Positions 11,606-24,000 of a stretch of DNA of 64,000 nt are shown here, one piece after another (the first letter of the stretch is position 1; each line of letters opens with the position of its first letter). The stretch is from Mytilus galloprovincialis (Eukaryota; Mollusca; Bivalvia; Mytilida; Mytilidae), in NCBI RefSeq assembly GCF_965363235.1, contig NC_134843.1, positions 95,017,795 to 95,081,794 of the forward strand, in the 5' to 3' direction. Under the pieces are notes generated by a model. The model was not told the DNA's origin and made no database searches. It worked only from the letters and a program-made list of their open reading frames with translations. The position numbers and the translations under genes are program-made.

Positions 11606-11814
11606 AAGAAAAAAAAAATACATCATAACGATAATGGATCAAAGCAGCCTTGGTAAGTGGGGCTGCTTTTGTGGTACTTCATGTTACCTTTTATTCACCT
11701 TCTTCCACCTCAGAGCTATCAGCTCTTTGATTACATTCTGCTGCTGGGGGCCCAGGGGCCGTGAATAGAGTCACAGGGTCAGTGTTGATTTTAGTCTTTT
11801 TTTCATATTTACTT

Positions 11815-11900
11815 GTATATAGATATAGGAAGATGTGGTATGAGTGCCAATGAGACTTCTCTCCGTCCAAGTCACATTTAAACCATAGGTCTGTTTTGAT
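11815..11900 (-). repeat. family B-related fragment
   Basis: 'AGGAAGATGTGGTATGAGTG' followed by 'CCAATGAGACTTCTCTCC' is the reverse complement of a family B/C 3' end (compare 28118 and 53060). Confidence 0.6.
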
Positions 11901-12043
11901 CATGACTATTTTAGCCAATAGTTATCACATATGAAATTTGTGAAAATATGGGGATCATTATCAATGTTATTAATATGGATTAATATTCATAATATTATGA
12001 CAGCCAGTGTCTTATATTTATTAAAACCAATTATTTCTTGTAG

Positions 12044-15000
12044 ATGGATTTGTTTCATGACAAATCAGCCAGTGAATCAGATGGTGACACAACAGATTCA
12101 GAAGAAAGTGTTTATTCAGGACTAGAAGAAGAACCAGACACATCAGATGATGAGGTATAGATATCTACCTTTATATACATTGAATGTCATATCTCTTCTA
12201 CATCTTTACAGTATCGAGGAACTATTTCCTCTACGTGTTCAGAGTATTGAAGAATTGAATGTCATATCTCTTAGTCTTCCATGTGTTTACAGTTTAGAGT
12301 ATTGAAGAATTGATTGTCATATCTCTTCTACATGTTTACAGTATCGAGGAATTATCTCTTCTACGTGTTTAGGGTATTAAAGAATTGAAATTCATATCTC
12401 TTTAATTTGTTAAAAGTATCAAAGAATTGAATGTTTCAGACTCTAAAGGATATAGTTTTATCAACATGAATCATTGACAAAAGGACATTTTAAATGAGCC
12501 AGGCATTGTACACCTCTATATTGGGCTAGAGAGGACAATGCATCAGTTAAGGTTCTAGGTCATAAAAAGTTTAGGCATGCATTTTCATTAATGTCAAATA
12601 ACAGTTTAAGATATTTGTCAAACGTATACAGAACATGCATAATATTGTTAAATTCTTACTCAAAACAACAACAAAACCATATATCAAATATTATTGACCT
12701 GTCGTGTATTGTGATTGAGGAAAAACTTCAAACAGATATTGAAAATGAAGTTACCATCAGTATGGTCTGACCACAATAATTGGCTTACAAGCTCTCATTA
12801 AAAAAATACCTACACACGCAAACAAATTATGTTCAGGTATGCAGGTTATAAATAAATGCCATCAAAAAATAATACAGGTTCATAAAGAGTGAAAAACACA
12901 ACAAAAATCAATGTTTCACAAACATGACAAATATGTTTTTCTCAATTTTATTTACAATGGTTGAAATGTAAAATTGCTGATATAGATTTGTAACTTAATA
13001 AATAATTTTTCAATAGGAAGTAAAGAATGATGACAAATCAGACAGTGAGAATGGGGATAATAGTGAAAGTGACGATGACGAAAGCGACAAAGAAAATGTT
13101 ATTGACAATGATACAGAAGACAAAGATGTGAACCAAGAAGATACAAACACTGTTAACGTGGCAGCTAAAAATAAATATAATGATAAAAATAATACACGAA
13201 CAACATCTCAAACAGTGGAAGACGAATACTATCATGATTCTTCTGATGAAGAGGTAGGTGTTTTGATTGGTGGAAAGTATTTTAAGTATTAATGTTATCA
13301 TCTTATTTGATTGGTTAAATGATTTCTTGTACATCATTAGGATATAAATAATTGTTTGTTTAATGGAAAGTATTCTTATTTCTACTTATTTATCAATATT
13401 TACAATAGCAAAACACAATAGGTGATCATGCAGTTGAATATTCTCATAGATAAATGAAGATGTTGTTTATACCCAAAGGAGACAGCAACCCTGCTACTCA
13501 GTGATCCAAGACATATTGAAGAAAACATGTAGTCTTCACAATACAGGTGTCGTCTACACTATATGTCAACATGTAAATTGTACAATAAAGTTGATAATAA
13601 TTTAAACCAAAAAAATGTGTGCTTTGTTGATTAACAAATAAGTTAGAGTTTAGAAAAAAAAACTTACTTTTGGTGTATATTTCAGGATATTCGTAACACA
13701 GTGGGTAACATCCCAATGGAATGGTATAGGGACTATCCACATATAGGTTATGATGTAGAGGGAAGAAAGTTAATCAAACCTAAGAAAGGAGATGAATTGG
13801 ATGAGTTTCTACAGAGAATGGATAATCCAGATTATTGGTTTGTATTAACATGTTAATTAAAAGTAGATTCATGTGTATGGTTTTTTTTTCATTCAATGTA
13901 GAAGAGATCTAGAGAGATTGGAATGTACCTATTTCTGTAAAATTTATATCTTTTCTTCAGTAGGAATTTAAAAGCTGAAGGTGACAAATATTGATGTTTA
14001 TCTTTATAAAAAAAGAAAAAAAGTTATATCAAGCTTTTTCTATATTTCTCTAAAGGAATAGAGAAAAAAATAGATCAACACTGGGCCTGCATTTAATGTG
14101 AACAGCGAGGTTGACAACCATTAAGGGGAGATAACTTAATATGAACCCTCAAATTAGTTCTGTAGGGAATTACATGTATATGATGTTTAGTTTTGATAAC
14201 AAATGCCATGCATTGAAATGTTTTCAGCAGATGTTAACTTTTGCTTAAAGTTATAGTTATAGTAAACTTGTACACATCAAATATTTAGAATATGTTGATA
14301 AAACTAATATATAATCCAATATAATTTTAACCCTAGGAGAACAGTGACAAACAAAATGACGGGACAAAATGTATTACTGACCAAGGAAGATGTCAGTCTG
14401 ATAGAAGGTCTCATGTTACAGAGGACACCTGGAGGAGCAAAGGAAACATATGAGGTATAAATGTTAAGAGAAAGAAGGCCACCTGATTTCAGAGTTTGTG
14501 ATGTATTTAAATTATTAAATTGTTTAAAAACAAGGGGGAAAACACAAACTTATAAGCAAAAGATTGAAAATGAAAACAAAATCCTAAACTTACATACAAA
14601 TAGATTGATTGTATCTAGTTTGAATGGATGTAATCATTTATTTCTAAACATTTTTTTTCTCTCATTGGTCAATACGTTTACCTTGTTTGATTGACAACTG
14701 AAATACACTTTTTCTTTTTTAGCCATGGATTGACTTCTTTACACATGAGACAATGATACATCCTGTTACCAACAGACCAGCTGACAAAAGAAGTTTTATT
14801 CCATCGAAGTGGGAAAAATTAAAGGTAACTATAAACTTGCAGTAAACAATAGGTGAGTCATGTATGATCATCATGTTAGATCTTCAAGATTCATGTGGAA
14901 TTTTCAACATTTTATATTTGTGTGATTCTAGTTTCAAGAGTTTCCTTCCAATCTTTCAAAACCTTAGATTATGAAACAACTCTTACTTTGAATTAAAGTA

Positions 15001-18000
15001 TTATTGAAAGCATTTAATAGATGTTTCCCAGTTATATCATACCTGCATACCATGTATGTCATACATACAGTCAGGGGTACAACTTGTACAAGTGTATTTT
15101 ATTTACTTGAAGAAGTAAAAAAAAATATACACATATAAGTAAATAAATAATGGTTGAATAATCTCCCCTTAATTTTCTAAAAAAATTACTTGTATAAGTA
15201 AATTTTTCTTACAATCCCACAAAAATCCTCAAGTTTGAGATGTAAAATCATGCCTTTCATGATTTTTCCCAGGTTTGCTCAAATTTTTTCATTAAAGTTC
15301 AATGTTTCATCTCATTAATTCATCAAAGAAACTGATTGAGCAAAGATCTTGTATATTTGCGCAAGGCAATCAAAAATTGCTCCTTTGGGGCTTGTAAATG
15401 AGCAGTGTTATAAAGATAAGACAAATGGGATTTTCTTTGTCCATGAAATTACACTTAAATGATTAGTAAAGACATCTGTAAAGGGTACACAATTTAAAAT
15501 TCTATTAGAGCAAAGAAATCTTAAGAATTCAAGAAAAGAAGAAAGGATGATTTTTTTACTTATACAAGTAAAAAATTCTGAATGCCTAAGGGACATAACT
15601 AAGCCAATTTTTTTTTTACCTATACAAGTAAATAAAATTCACTTGTATAAGTATCCTACAAATTTACTTATATTTGTATATTTTTTTTTACTTCTTCAAG
15701 TAAATAAAATACACTTGTACAAGTAGTACCCCTGACTGACATATATATTTTAGCAGTAATCACTTTCATTATTCATGTTTTTCTGATTACTGTGGATTCA
15801 TTACTATTCTAGGGGTACAAATCAAGGAACTATCCATTTTCTATGCAGACTTTGGCAAATTACAACAAATCAAATATCCATGAAATGCTTATTTTCCTCA
15901 TTTCACAAAAATGGTATCCATGAAAATGAATGATATTAGAATCCACAGAAGATAATGTCAATCAGATTTAGATTAATATCTTGACATATTTTTATAGTTC
16001 GTTCTTATGTTGTACTGTTATACCACTGTCCCAGGTTAGGAGGAGGGTTTGGATCCTGCTAACATGTTTAACCCCGCCACATTATTTATGTATGTGCCTG
16101 TCCCAAGTCAGGAGCCTGTAATTCAGTGGTTGTCGTTTGTTTATGTGTTACATATTTATTTTTGTTCATTTTTTTACATAAAAAAGGCCGTTAGTTTTCT
16201 GGTTTGAATTGGTCTTATCGGGGCCTATTATAGCTGATTGCAGTATGGGCTCATTGTTGAAGGCCGTACAGTGACCTATAGTTGTTAATGTCTGTGTCAT
16301 TTTGGTCTTTTGTGGATAGTTGTCTCATTGGCAATCATACCACATCTTCTTTTTTTATATTGCCATGATAAAAATTAATGAATGTACAACTATATATCAT
16401 ATAGTGACTCTATTTTTAGCTACTGTATTACAAGGAAGGCAGAACATGGATAACAGTGGTTTATTGTAATGTTCAGGATGCCATGCTAATACATTTGTAC
16501 CTTCAATTAAAATAATGGTTAGACTTAATAAGATGTATGTATATTTGTAGGTTGGTCAGATGGTACATGCTATAAAGATGGGATGGATGAAAAGAAGCAC
16601 AGAGAAAAAAGAGAAAGAAGACGATGAGCCCAAATACCATATGTTGTGGAAAGATGATGAGGAGGTATACGTAGGAGTTATCTCCTCTTTAGTTCTTACT
16701 TCATCATTTATTGAGGCAGTTTTCAAAAAAGTATTAAAAAGAAAATAGAAAATTTCCAAACGTTTTGGGCTCACCTTGGGAAGAATGTTAAAGTGAGGCA
16801 TGGGTGTTAAATATTTTGATATCACAGCTTATTATTTAAGATTGCTTTTTCAAGAAGTTTTTTGTATCCTAATTTTTTACACATTTTCATGATTTATGTT
16901 TTAAACATAGTAAAAGCCGGGAAGAAGTATTTATGATGGGCCATTGATATGTGTTAGGCAAACCATCATATCAATGTTTATGTAATTCCCATATAATTGA
17001 TTGATCATTGGGGGAGGGAAGAATTGATGTTACCTCAGACATGATGAATTTGTCATGTTTGGATTAATTACACTTTTGTTAAAGATTCATAAATTTTAAT
17101 TAGCATATTTACATTATATTTTTAGAATGAGGCCACAAGGAGATATCGAGCGAATATTCCAGCACCTAAAGCTACACTTCCAGGTCATGTGGAATCTTAT
17201 AATCCACCTCCAGAATACTTATTTACCAAGGAGGAGGTCAGTATAATCATCTTAAGTGTCAATTTAAGACTAGAGAATGGTAACAAATCATTACAACAAA
17301 AAACTAAAGATAGAGAATGGTAACAAATCATTACAACAAAAAACTAAAGATAGAGAATGGTAACAAATCATTACAACAAAAAACTAAAGATAGAGAATGG
17401 TAACAAATCATTACAACATAAAACTAAAGATTGAGAATAATAACTTAACAAAACATAACACAGAAAACTAAAGATTGAGAATAGTAATAAAACATAACAC
17501 AGAAAACTAAAGATTGAGAATGGTAACAAAAAATAATACAGAAAACTTAAAGATTGAGAATAGTAATAAAACATAATACAGAAAACTAAAGATTGAGAAT
17601 AGTAATAAAACATAATACAGAAAACTAAAGATTGAGAATGGTAACAAAAAATAATACAGAAAACTAAAGATTGAGAATAGTAATAAAACATAATACAGAA
17701 AACTAAAGATTGAGAATAGTAATAAAACATAATACAGAAAACTAAAGATTGAGAATAGTAATAAAACATAATACAGAAAACTAAAGATTGAGAATAGTAA
17801 TAAAACATAATACAGAAAACTAAAGATTGAGAATAGTAATAAAACATAATACAGAAAACTAAAGATTGAGAATAGTAATAAAACATAATACAGAAAACTA
17901 AAGATTGAGAATAGTAATATAACATAGGAAAAATGCACCTATATTTAAGTTGTAGACTTCTTTGAAAGGGAATGATATGATATTTGCTTATGCTTCAGTA

Positions 18001-21000
18001 TTCATGTTAACTTTATCAATTGAATGCAGTGACACAGATTCAGACTCAGTATTGGTCTTGTTTAGTGTAATTTTAATGATTGATTTTTTGTTGAAAATAT
18101 TTCTGTCCAGTTTTTTCCCCCACCTTATGTAACACAATGTGTTACATAACAATATTTTACAAGGTGCAGACATTTATCGTAGACTTTAATTGCATTGTGC
18201 ATTGTCAACTGCCCCCAACCTAGTACATGTATTATTTAATAGCTAGACTACTCAATGAACTGTTGAGATTTATGACTATTGTTGAAAGCTGATGGATGAC
18301 CCCTCTGAACTATATAAGATCCAGTTTAGGACTCGAACAGATAGATTGGTACAGAGAGATTCCTACAGATAGATTCCGACAGGAGATTCCGCCAAGGTCT
18401 CCCCCTCGTGGGTAGGCTGGAATTAATGCACTTAATATTTCCGAATATACCCCAACAGGACAGAACAGTTATACTACTATACAATCATGTGTCCGTTTGA
18501 CAATTTATTGAACATTCGAACAATTCAACTTGAAAGACACTTTGTGAACATTCGAACATTTGAACTTTAGACACACTCTTGACTTTGTAATTATATAATA
18601 AAATTATTTGATCCTATTACTGACTTCTTTACACTTATAAGTAATAATAATATTTTAAAGATAAGTTTGTCCAAAACTATGTATTTACTACCAGAGACTG
18701 CACATGTTTTAGTATGTCCCCGCCGTAGCTGAGGGGGCATTAAGTTTCACCCTTGTCTGTCTGTTTGTATGTCTGTCCCAAAATTGGTTTCTGTTCTCTA
18801 ACTTTATTTGGCCTCAAACAAATGTTATGAAACTTATTTCTTTAATAGGAAGAACAATGGCTATCACAAGAACCAGAAGAAAGAAGAATGAATTTTATTC
18901 CAAAGAAATATGACAGCTTAAGATTAGTACCAGCATACTCAAGTTTTGTTAAGGAAAGATTTGAAAGATGTTTAGATTTATATTTATGTCCAAGACAACA
19001 GCAAACAAGGGTAAGCAATATATTTAGCCTAAACATAAATATCGAATAATTCAAAGGAGTAATCTGTTGATTAATGTTTTATGTCAATAGCAATAAATCT
19101 GTTATTGATTTCAATATCACAAAATATTTCCTTTTTTTAAAACCAACTAAATTATTTTGTTTATCAGTGAAATAATTTTTAAATGTGAAACCTTCTTTTT
19201 AAACTGTTATTTTCAAAAGAAATATAAGTTTCATTGGGGTTGGAATTTTTTCTGTACTGTACTGTACAATTTAAACAAACAAATTTGGTAATTGCTTTCT
19301 CAAAACTCATTGAAATCTCTGACAACCATACCTTAGGAATATTCTCTTACTTTAAAATATTATTAACCTAAAAGTTCTACAAAGTATGAGGAATCATAAC
19401 TGTTAAGTAACACATCATATAAGCATATGTCATTGATCATATTTGCAAATGCAAAAAATAATTATTTAGTAAACACTCTTTTATTGTTTTGATGATACAA
19501 CAGTGAAAGGCATGAATAATTTTTATTTACAGATGAACATTAATCCAGAAGATTTAATACCCAAGCTGCCAAAACCTAAAGATCTACAACCATTTCCTAC
19601 ACAGCAAGCTATTGTAAGTCATCAAGAGTTCTCTCCCTTGGAATCTATAACACTCTTCTATCAATGATGGCTAGGTTCAGTGATCAATATACATAAAATC
19701 GGTATTAATGAATCAATATTAGCCTAGCCAGCTGTCCAATCTAATTGAATTGATTTGAAAAATATTATATTTGAATTACTGATTCTAGAGGGGGGTCTCA
19801 TCCCGATTTCCCGGTTTTAATATCAGAAAATCCCGAAATCCCGGACATATTTTGTTAAAAATCCCAATCCCGATAAACAAGAAATCACCATTTATTTATT
19901 AAAGAGGTCCCCCACTATTTTAGGTAACGAATAGACACATCTGACACATCTTTTAAAGGAGGCCGTCCTGGTAAACTTTGAAAATTAAACCCTCTGAGTA
20001 ATGTTGTTCTTAATTATTTGCTTTCCTGAATTTGTGCATTTTAAACAATATATTCAGTACGTACATTTTAAACACGTCAAGTTGGGGTATTTGTTTTCTT
20101 CAAAATTGTAGAATGTCATAAATATTTTTATATGATATTTGATTATAGAGAAGACTGTGTCTGTGAAATTATCTGTGTAGTAAGGCCAAGAAAAAATACA
20201 GGTGTTTCAGGTAACATCCCCTAAAAAATTAGGATAGGTAGGAAAGCAAAATTATTTTTTTTTCAAACGTTTTTGACTGGTTCATATGGAAGAAAAATTC
20301 TGACTTTATAAGTGCTTGTCCACATAACATCGAAAAAGCTTTAGTTGTAGAGTTAGATTATAGGTACTTAAAATTGGGGTAGATATATTTAAGGGTACCG
20401 GAAACACATGTGTTTTCTTTTAGGTCTTATATAATCTTACTCTTATTGAAAATATCCAAATCAAGTCTAACTTTTGGGAAGGGTTGTAAAGAGGCGTTAT
20501 GTTCACGGACAAATGCGAAATAAAATTCAAATTTCACGATGAACGAAAAATAAAAAAAAAATTGTTTGCATGTTGCCGTTTTTACCAATTTCACAGTGAA
20601 GCACGAACTGTTTTCACGGAAGGTTGAAATTAAAAATGGCAAAACACGTTGCACGAAAATAACCTTTACCACCCTCTTTGGGTATACTGATCCTCTAAAT
20701 CAGAGCGACACTAATACCAAGGAGATTAGACTTTTATCATGAATTTTGGTTGGCATTTCATTCGTGTACAGTGGATATTAAATATGGCACTGGCTACGGT
20801 TATTTAAAAAAAAAAAACGAGCAGAAAATAACAATAAGATCTGATCTAGATACGATTCTGATTGAAGTATTATGAAAATGGCACTTTTATCTGTCCAAGG
20901 TACAGTTTTTTGTCAATCCCGTTATATTTCAACAGAAAAATCCCGATTTCCCATGGCTAAAAACGTGGGTTTCCCGTATCCCGATGTTTTTCTATCCCGA

Positions 21001-24000
21001 ATTCCCGATCTTTAAAAAAGGCAATCCCAATTTCCCGTTGCTAAAATCGGTCAATCCCGGCGTCCCGAAAATGGTCTCGCCCCCCTCATTCTATGTCTTC
21101 ATTTAAATTTAAAAACTTACCTTTTTGCCGAAGCAGAAAATCATATTTAGTTTATCCTTTCAAAATATGATTCTGTTCTCTGACTTTAGTTAGCCAAATG
21201 ATATGAAAAATCTACACAATGCTGATAACTATCAGACACTTTTAGATTTAGAATTTGGGTGGTGTCACTTGCACGGTTCTTGAGTTATGGCCTTTTATAA
21301 ATGGAAAAATTACTTAATTTGCTGTTTTTACAATCTTAACTTTTGTTTGTCTCAAGTAGATGTTTTAACACTTATATATATATATATAAATACACAACAC
21401 TTATTACCACCAAATATCAAGTCTAAAATTGGTTGATATCATGTTTGGCATTTTTGGATTATTTCCCTTTGAAAATTATTTAGAAGCATTGGAATTTATT
21501 ATTAGCCTGAAAAGTTGCAATAGATTATTCACATTGACTTTGAATTTTGAAAGTTGAAAGTTAAAAGTTACTTGTGCTTCAGGTATGTTGACCTTAATCA
21601 AAATAGCAGTCAAATATAAATATTTAAAATATTTAATGTGTTTTTATGACATTTTTTTTATTTATAAGTAAACCACATGGTCAGTTATGGTCTGGATAAC
21701 TGAAGATAATGTTACTGACAGTAGATACTAAGACCCAGTTCTAATAGTATTATTTGACCACATCTATTCAAATTTATATTTTTTTTCAGATTTATAAAGG
21801 CCATACAGATATTGTTAGATGTATATCTGCTGACCCAACAGGACAATGGTTAGCCTCAGGTAAGATAAACATTATTACGGGAAATTCTGAACAGTTGCAA
21901 TGTTGTTATACTGCCAAATTTGTGACATGATAGGTTTTTCAAAAATAAAAAGTTCCATTTTAAATTTTGAAAACATAATGTGTATGCATTTTTGTTGTAC
22001 GTTCATTTGTTCAACAATCACAGTTATTAATGCACACAAAATTTTTTAATTTGCAGTCTCATATTTTACTTCATTATCAATGTACTCTGAAAAGTTAGGA
22101 TGGATAAGCTTTTTACCTGGGATCCACATGAAAATAAGGAAATGTCAAAGGAGAAGTAATCCAACAAATGGAAGGCATCTAGCTTTATCGCTCCGCGGGT
22201 AAATTATCATGTTGTGATTGGTTTAAAGACGTCACATGGTGACCCCCTATGAGACCGTAGGGGGTTAGTAAATTTCATAGGGGTTCATGACGTGTTAATG
22301 GTGACGTCATCTATCGATGTTGTTGTGTTTCATTGTTTATATTTCAACATAACGCAGCAGAAAAAGTCCAGCGTGCGATAAATTCGTTATACGGTTAACT
22401 ACTGACCCTCTATGGATCCGTAGGGGGTCAGTAGCGAACCATTTAACTTATAATAGACATATATAGGTTAAGGATTTGCAATAATGACTGCTCACATTAA
22501 CTTCTTAGTAAATTTGACGTACAAAAATTTATAAAATACAGTGAAACTAAACATTTGTATATGAAATATCCATTAGTATATAGTTACAATTTCAATATAT
22601 TAAACTGAAAATCTACATCTTAATCATACAACATACTGGGTTAAAAGTTGTTTAAGCAATGCAGGTACCAACTAAGTTAGATTATAGCTTTCAAGTTAAG
22701 AACAAGTGCTATGAAGGTTCTATTGTATTAAGACTACCTTAGTGATCACTATTAACTTGTTTTGAATATTTTTCAGGCTGTGATGATGAAACAGTGAAGT
22801 TTTGGGAGGTGTTAACAGGGAGATGTATGAAAACATTAAAGGTGTCAGGTACCCCTAGATGTATTGCCTGGAACCCTAACCCTGCCATCTGTCTTTGTCT
22901 TGTAGCTGTGTAAGTTTGTATTCAGTAATATTAACAGGGAGATGTATGAAAACATTAAAGGTGTCCGGTACCCCTAGATGTATTGCCTGGAACCCTAACC
23001 CTGCCATCTGTCTTTGTCTTGTAGCTGTGTAAGTTTGTATTCAGTAACATGTTATCAACATCATTTCTTATGATAAAAGAATGCATATGTTGTCATAATT
23101 TAGCATTACAGTATGAACACACAAAGATGTTAGATATGTAGGTGTGAAAATTTTCTATTTTTAAAACAAATTCAACAGGTACATTATATACTAATGATCC
23201 ACCTTACAGAACACATATTTAAATTGTTTCCTTTACATGATATTATTAAAACAAAATGTTGCATTAGACAGGACTGGGGCCATTACATTGCAATGTAATG
23301 CATTACATTACAATTACTTTGTGATTCTTCCATTACAATTACAATTACAATTACATTTTTTCTCACATGTAATGCATTACATTACAATTACTTTGCCTGT
23401 GTAATGCATTACATTACACATTACTTTTTCAATATAAAAACAAAAAGCATTTCAAAAACAAAGGTATATGTACATATGTATACAGTGTTAGCTACATAGA
23501 CTTCAAATACTGGTTAATTAATATGTGCACTTTATCATCATAAGTGGTTTAAATGTGATGCCATTAAGAGAACAGCGATCAGTTCTGTACACCTTTCTGG
23601 CAATACTTAAAAGCCTTTCTACAGGAGCTTATGTGTGGGAAATGGCTAAATACTTGATAGCTGTATTAGCCAAAGAAGAAAGACACACTGAATTTGACTT
23701 CCATTATTTCAGTGCATTGATTGAAATTTCTTCACATGGCTCAGACAAGTAGATGTCAACATCATGTACTGCACCGTACCTGTGTCTATACCCTTTGATT
23801 GAGTAGTAGGAGGCATGAAACTGAAAAAGTCACTTTCAAGTTTCTTAGGTGGTGGTAAAAAAAAATAAATTATCATATAATTTTGTTTCTAACATTGATC
23901 ACTTAATCATTAAGACATCATTAAGGATTTCAAAGGGATATAATAAATGTGTCATTAAAGGATTATCTTGTGAAATGCCTAAGGGTTCTGTGAGGACAAA

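Noticed and set aside
11637-11660. Possible BOP1 first exon ATGGATCAAAGCAGCCTTG followed by GTAAGT
   Set aside because: The phase does not fit the exon at 12044, and nothing in the peptide resembles BOP1.
17371-17938. Two long minus-strand reading frames (184 and 143 codons) with [13 protein letters not shown]-type repeats
   Set aside because: They are translations of a 39-bp minisatellite; period three makes every frame open.
23525-23752. 75-codon frame inside the hAT element as transposase
   Set aside because: No hAT motif recognised and far too short.
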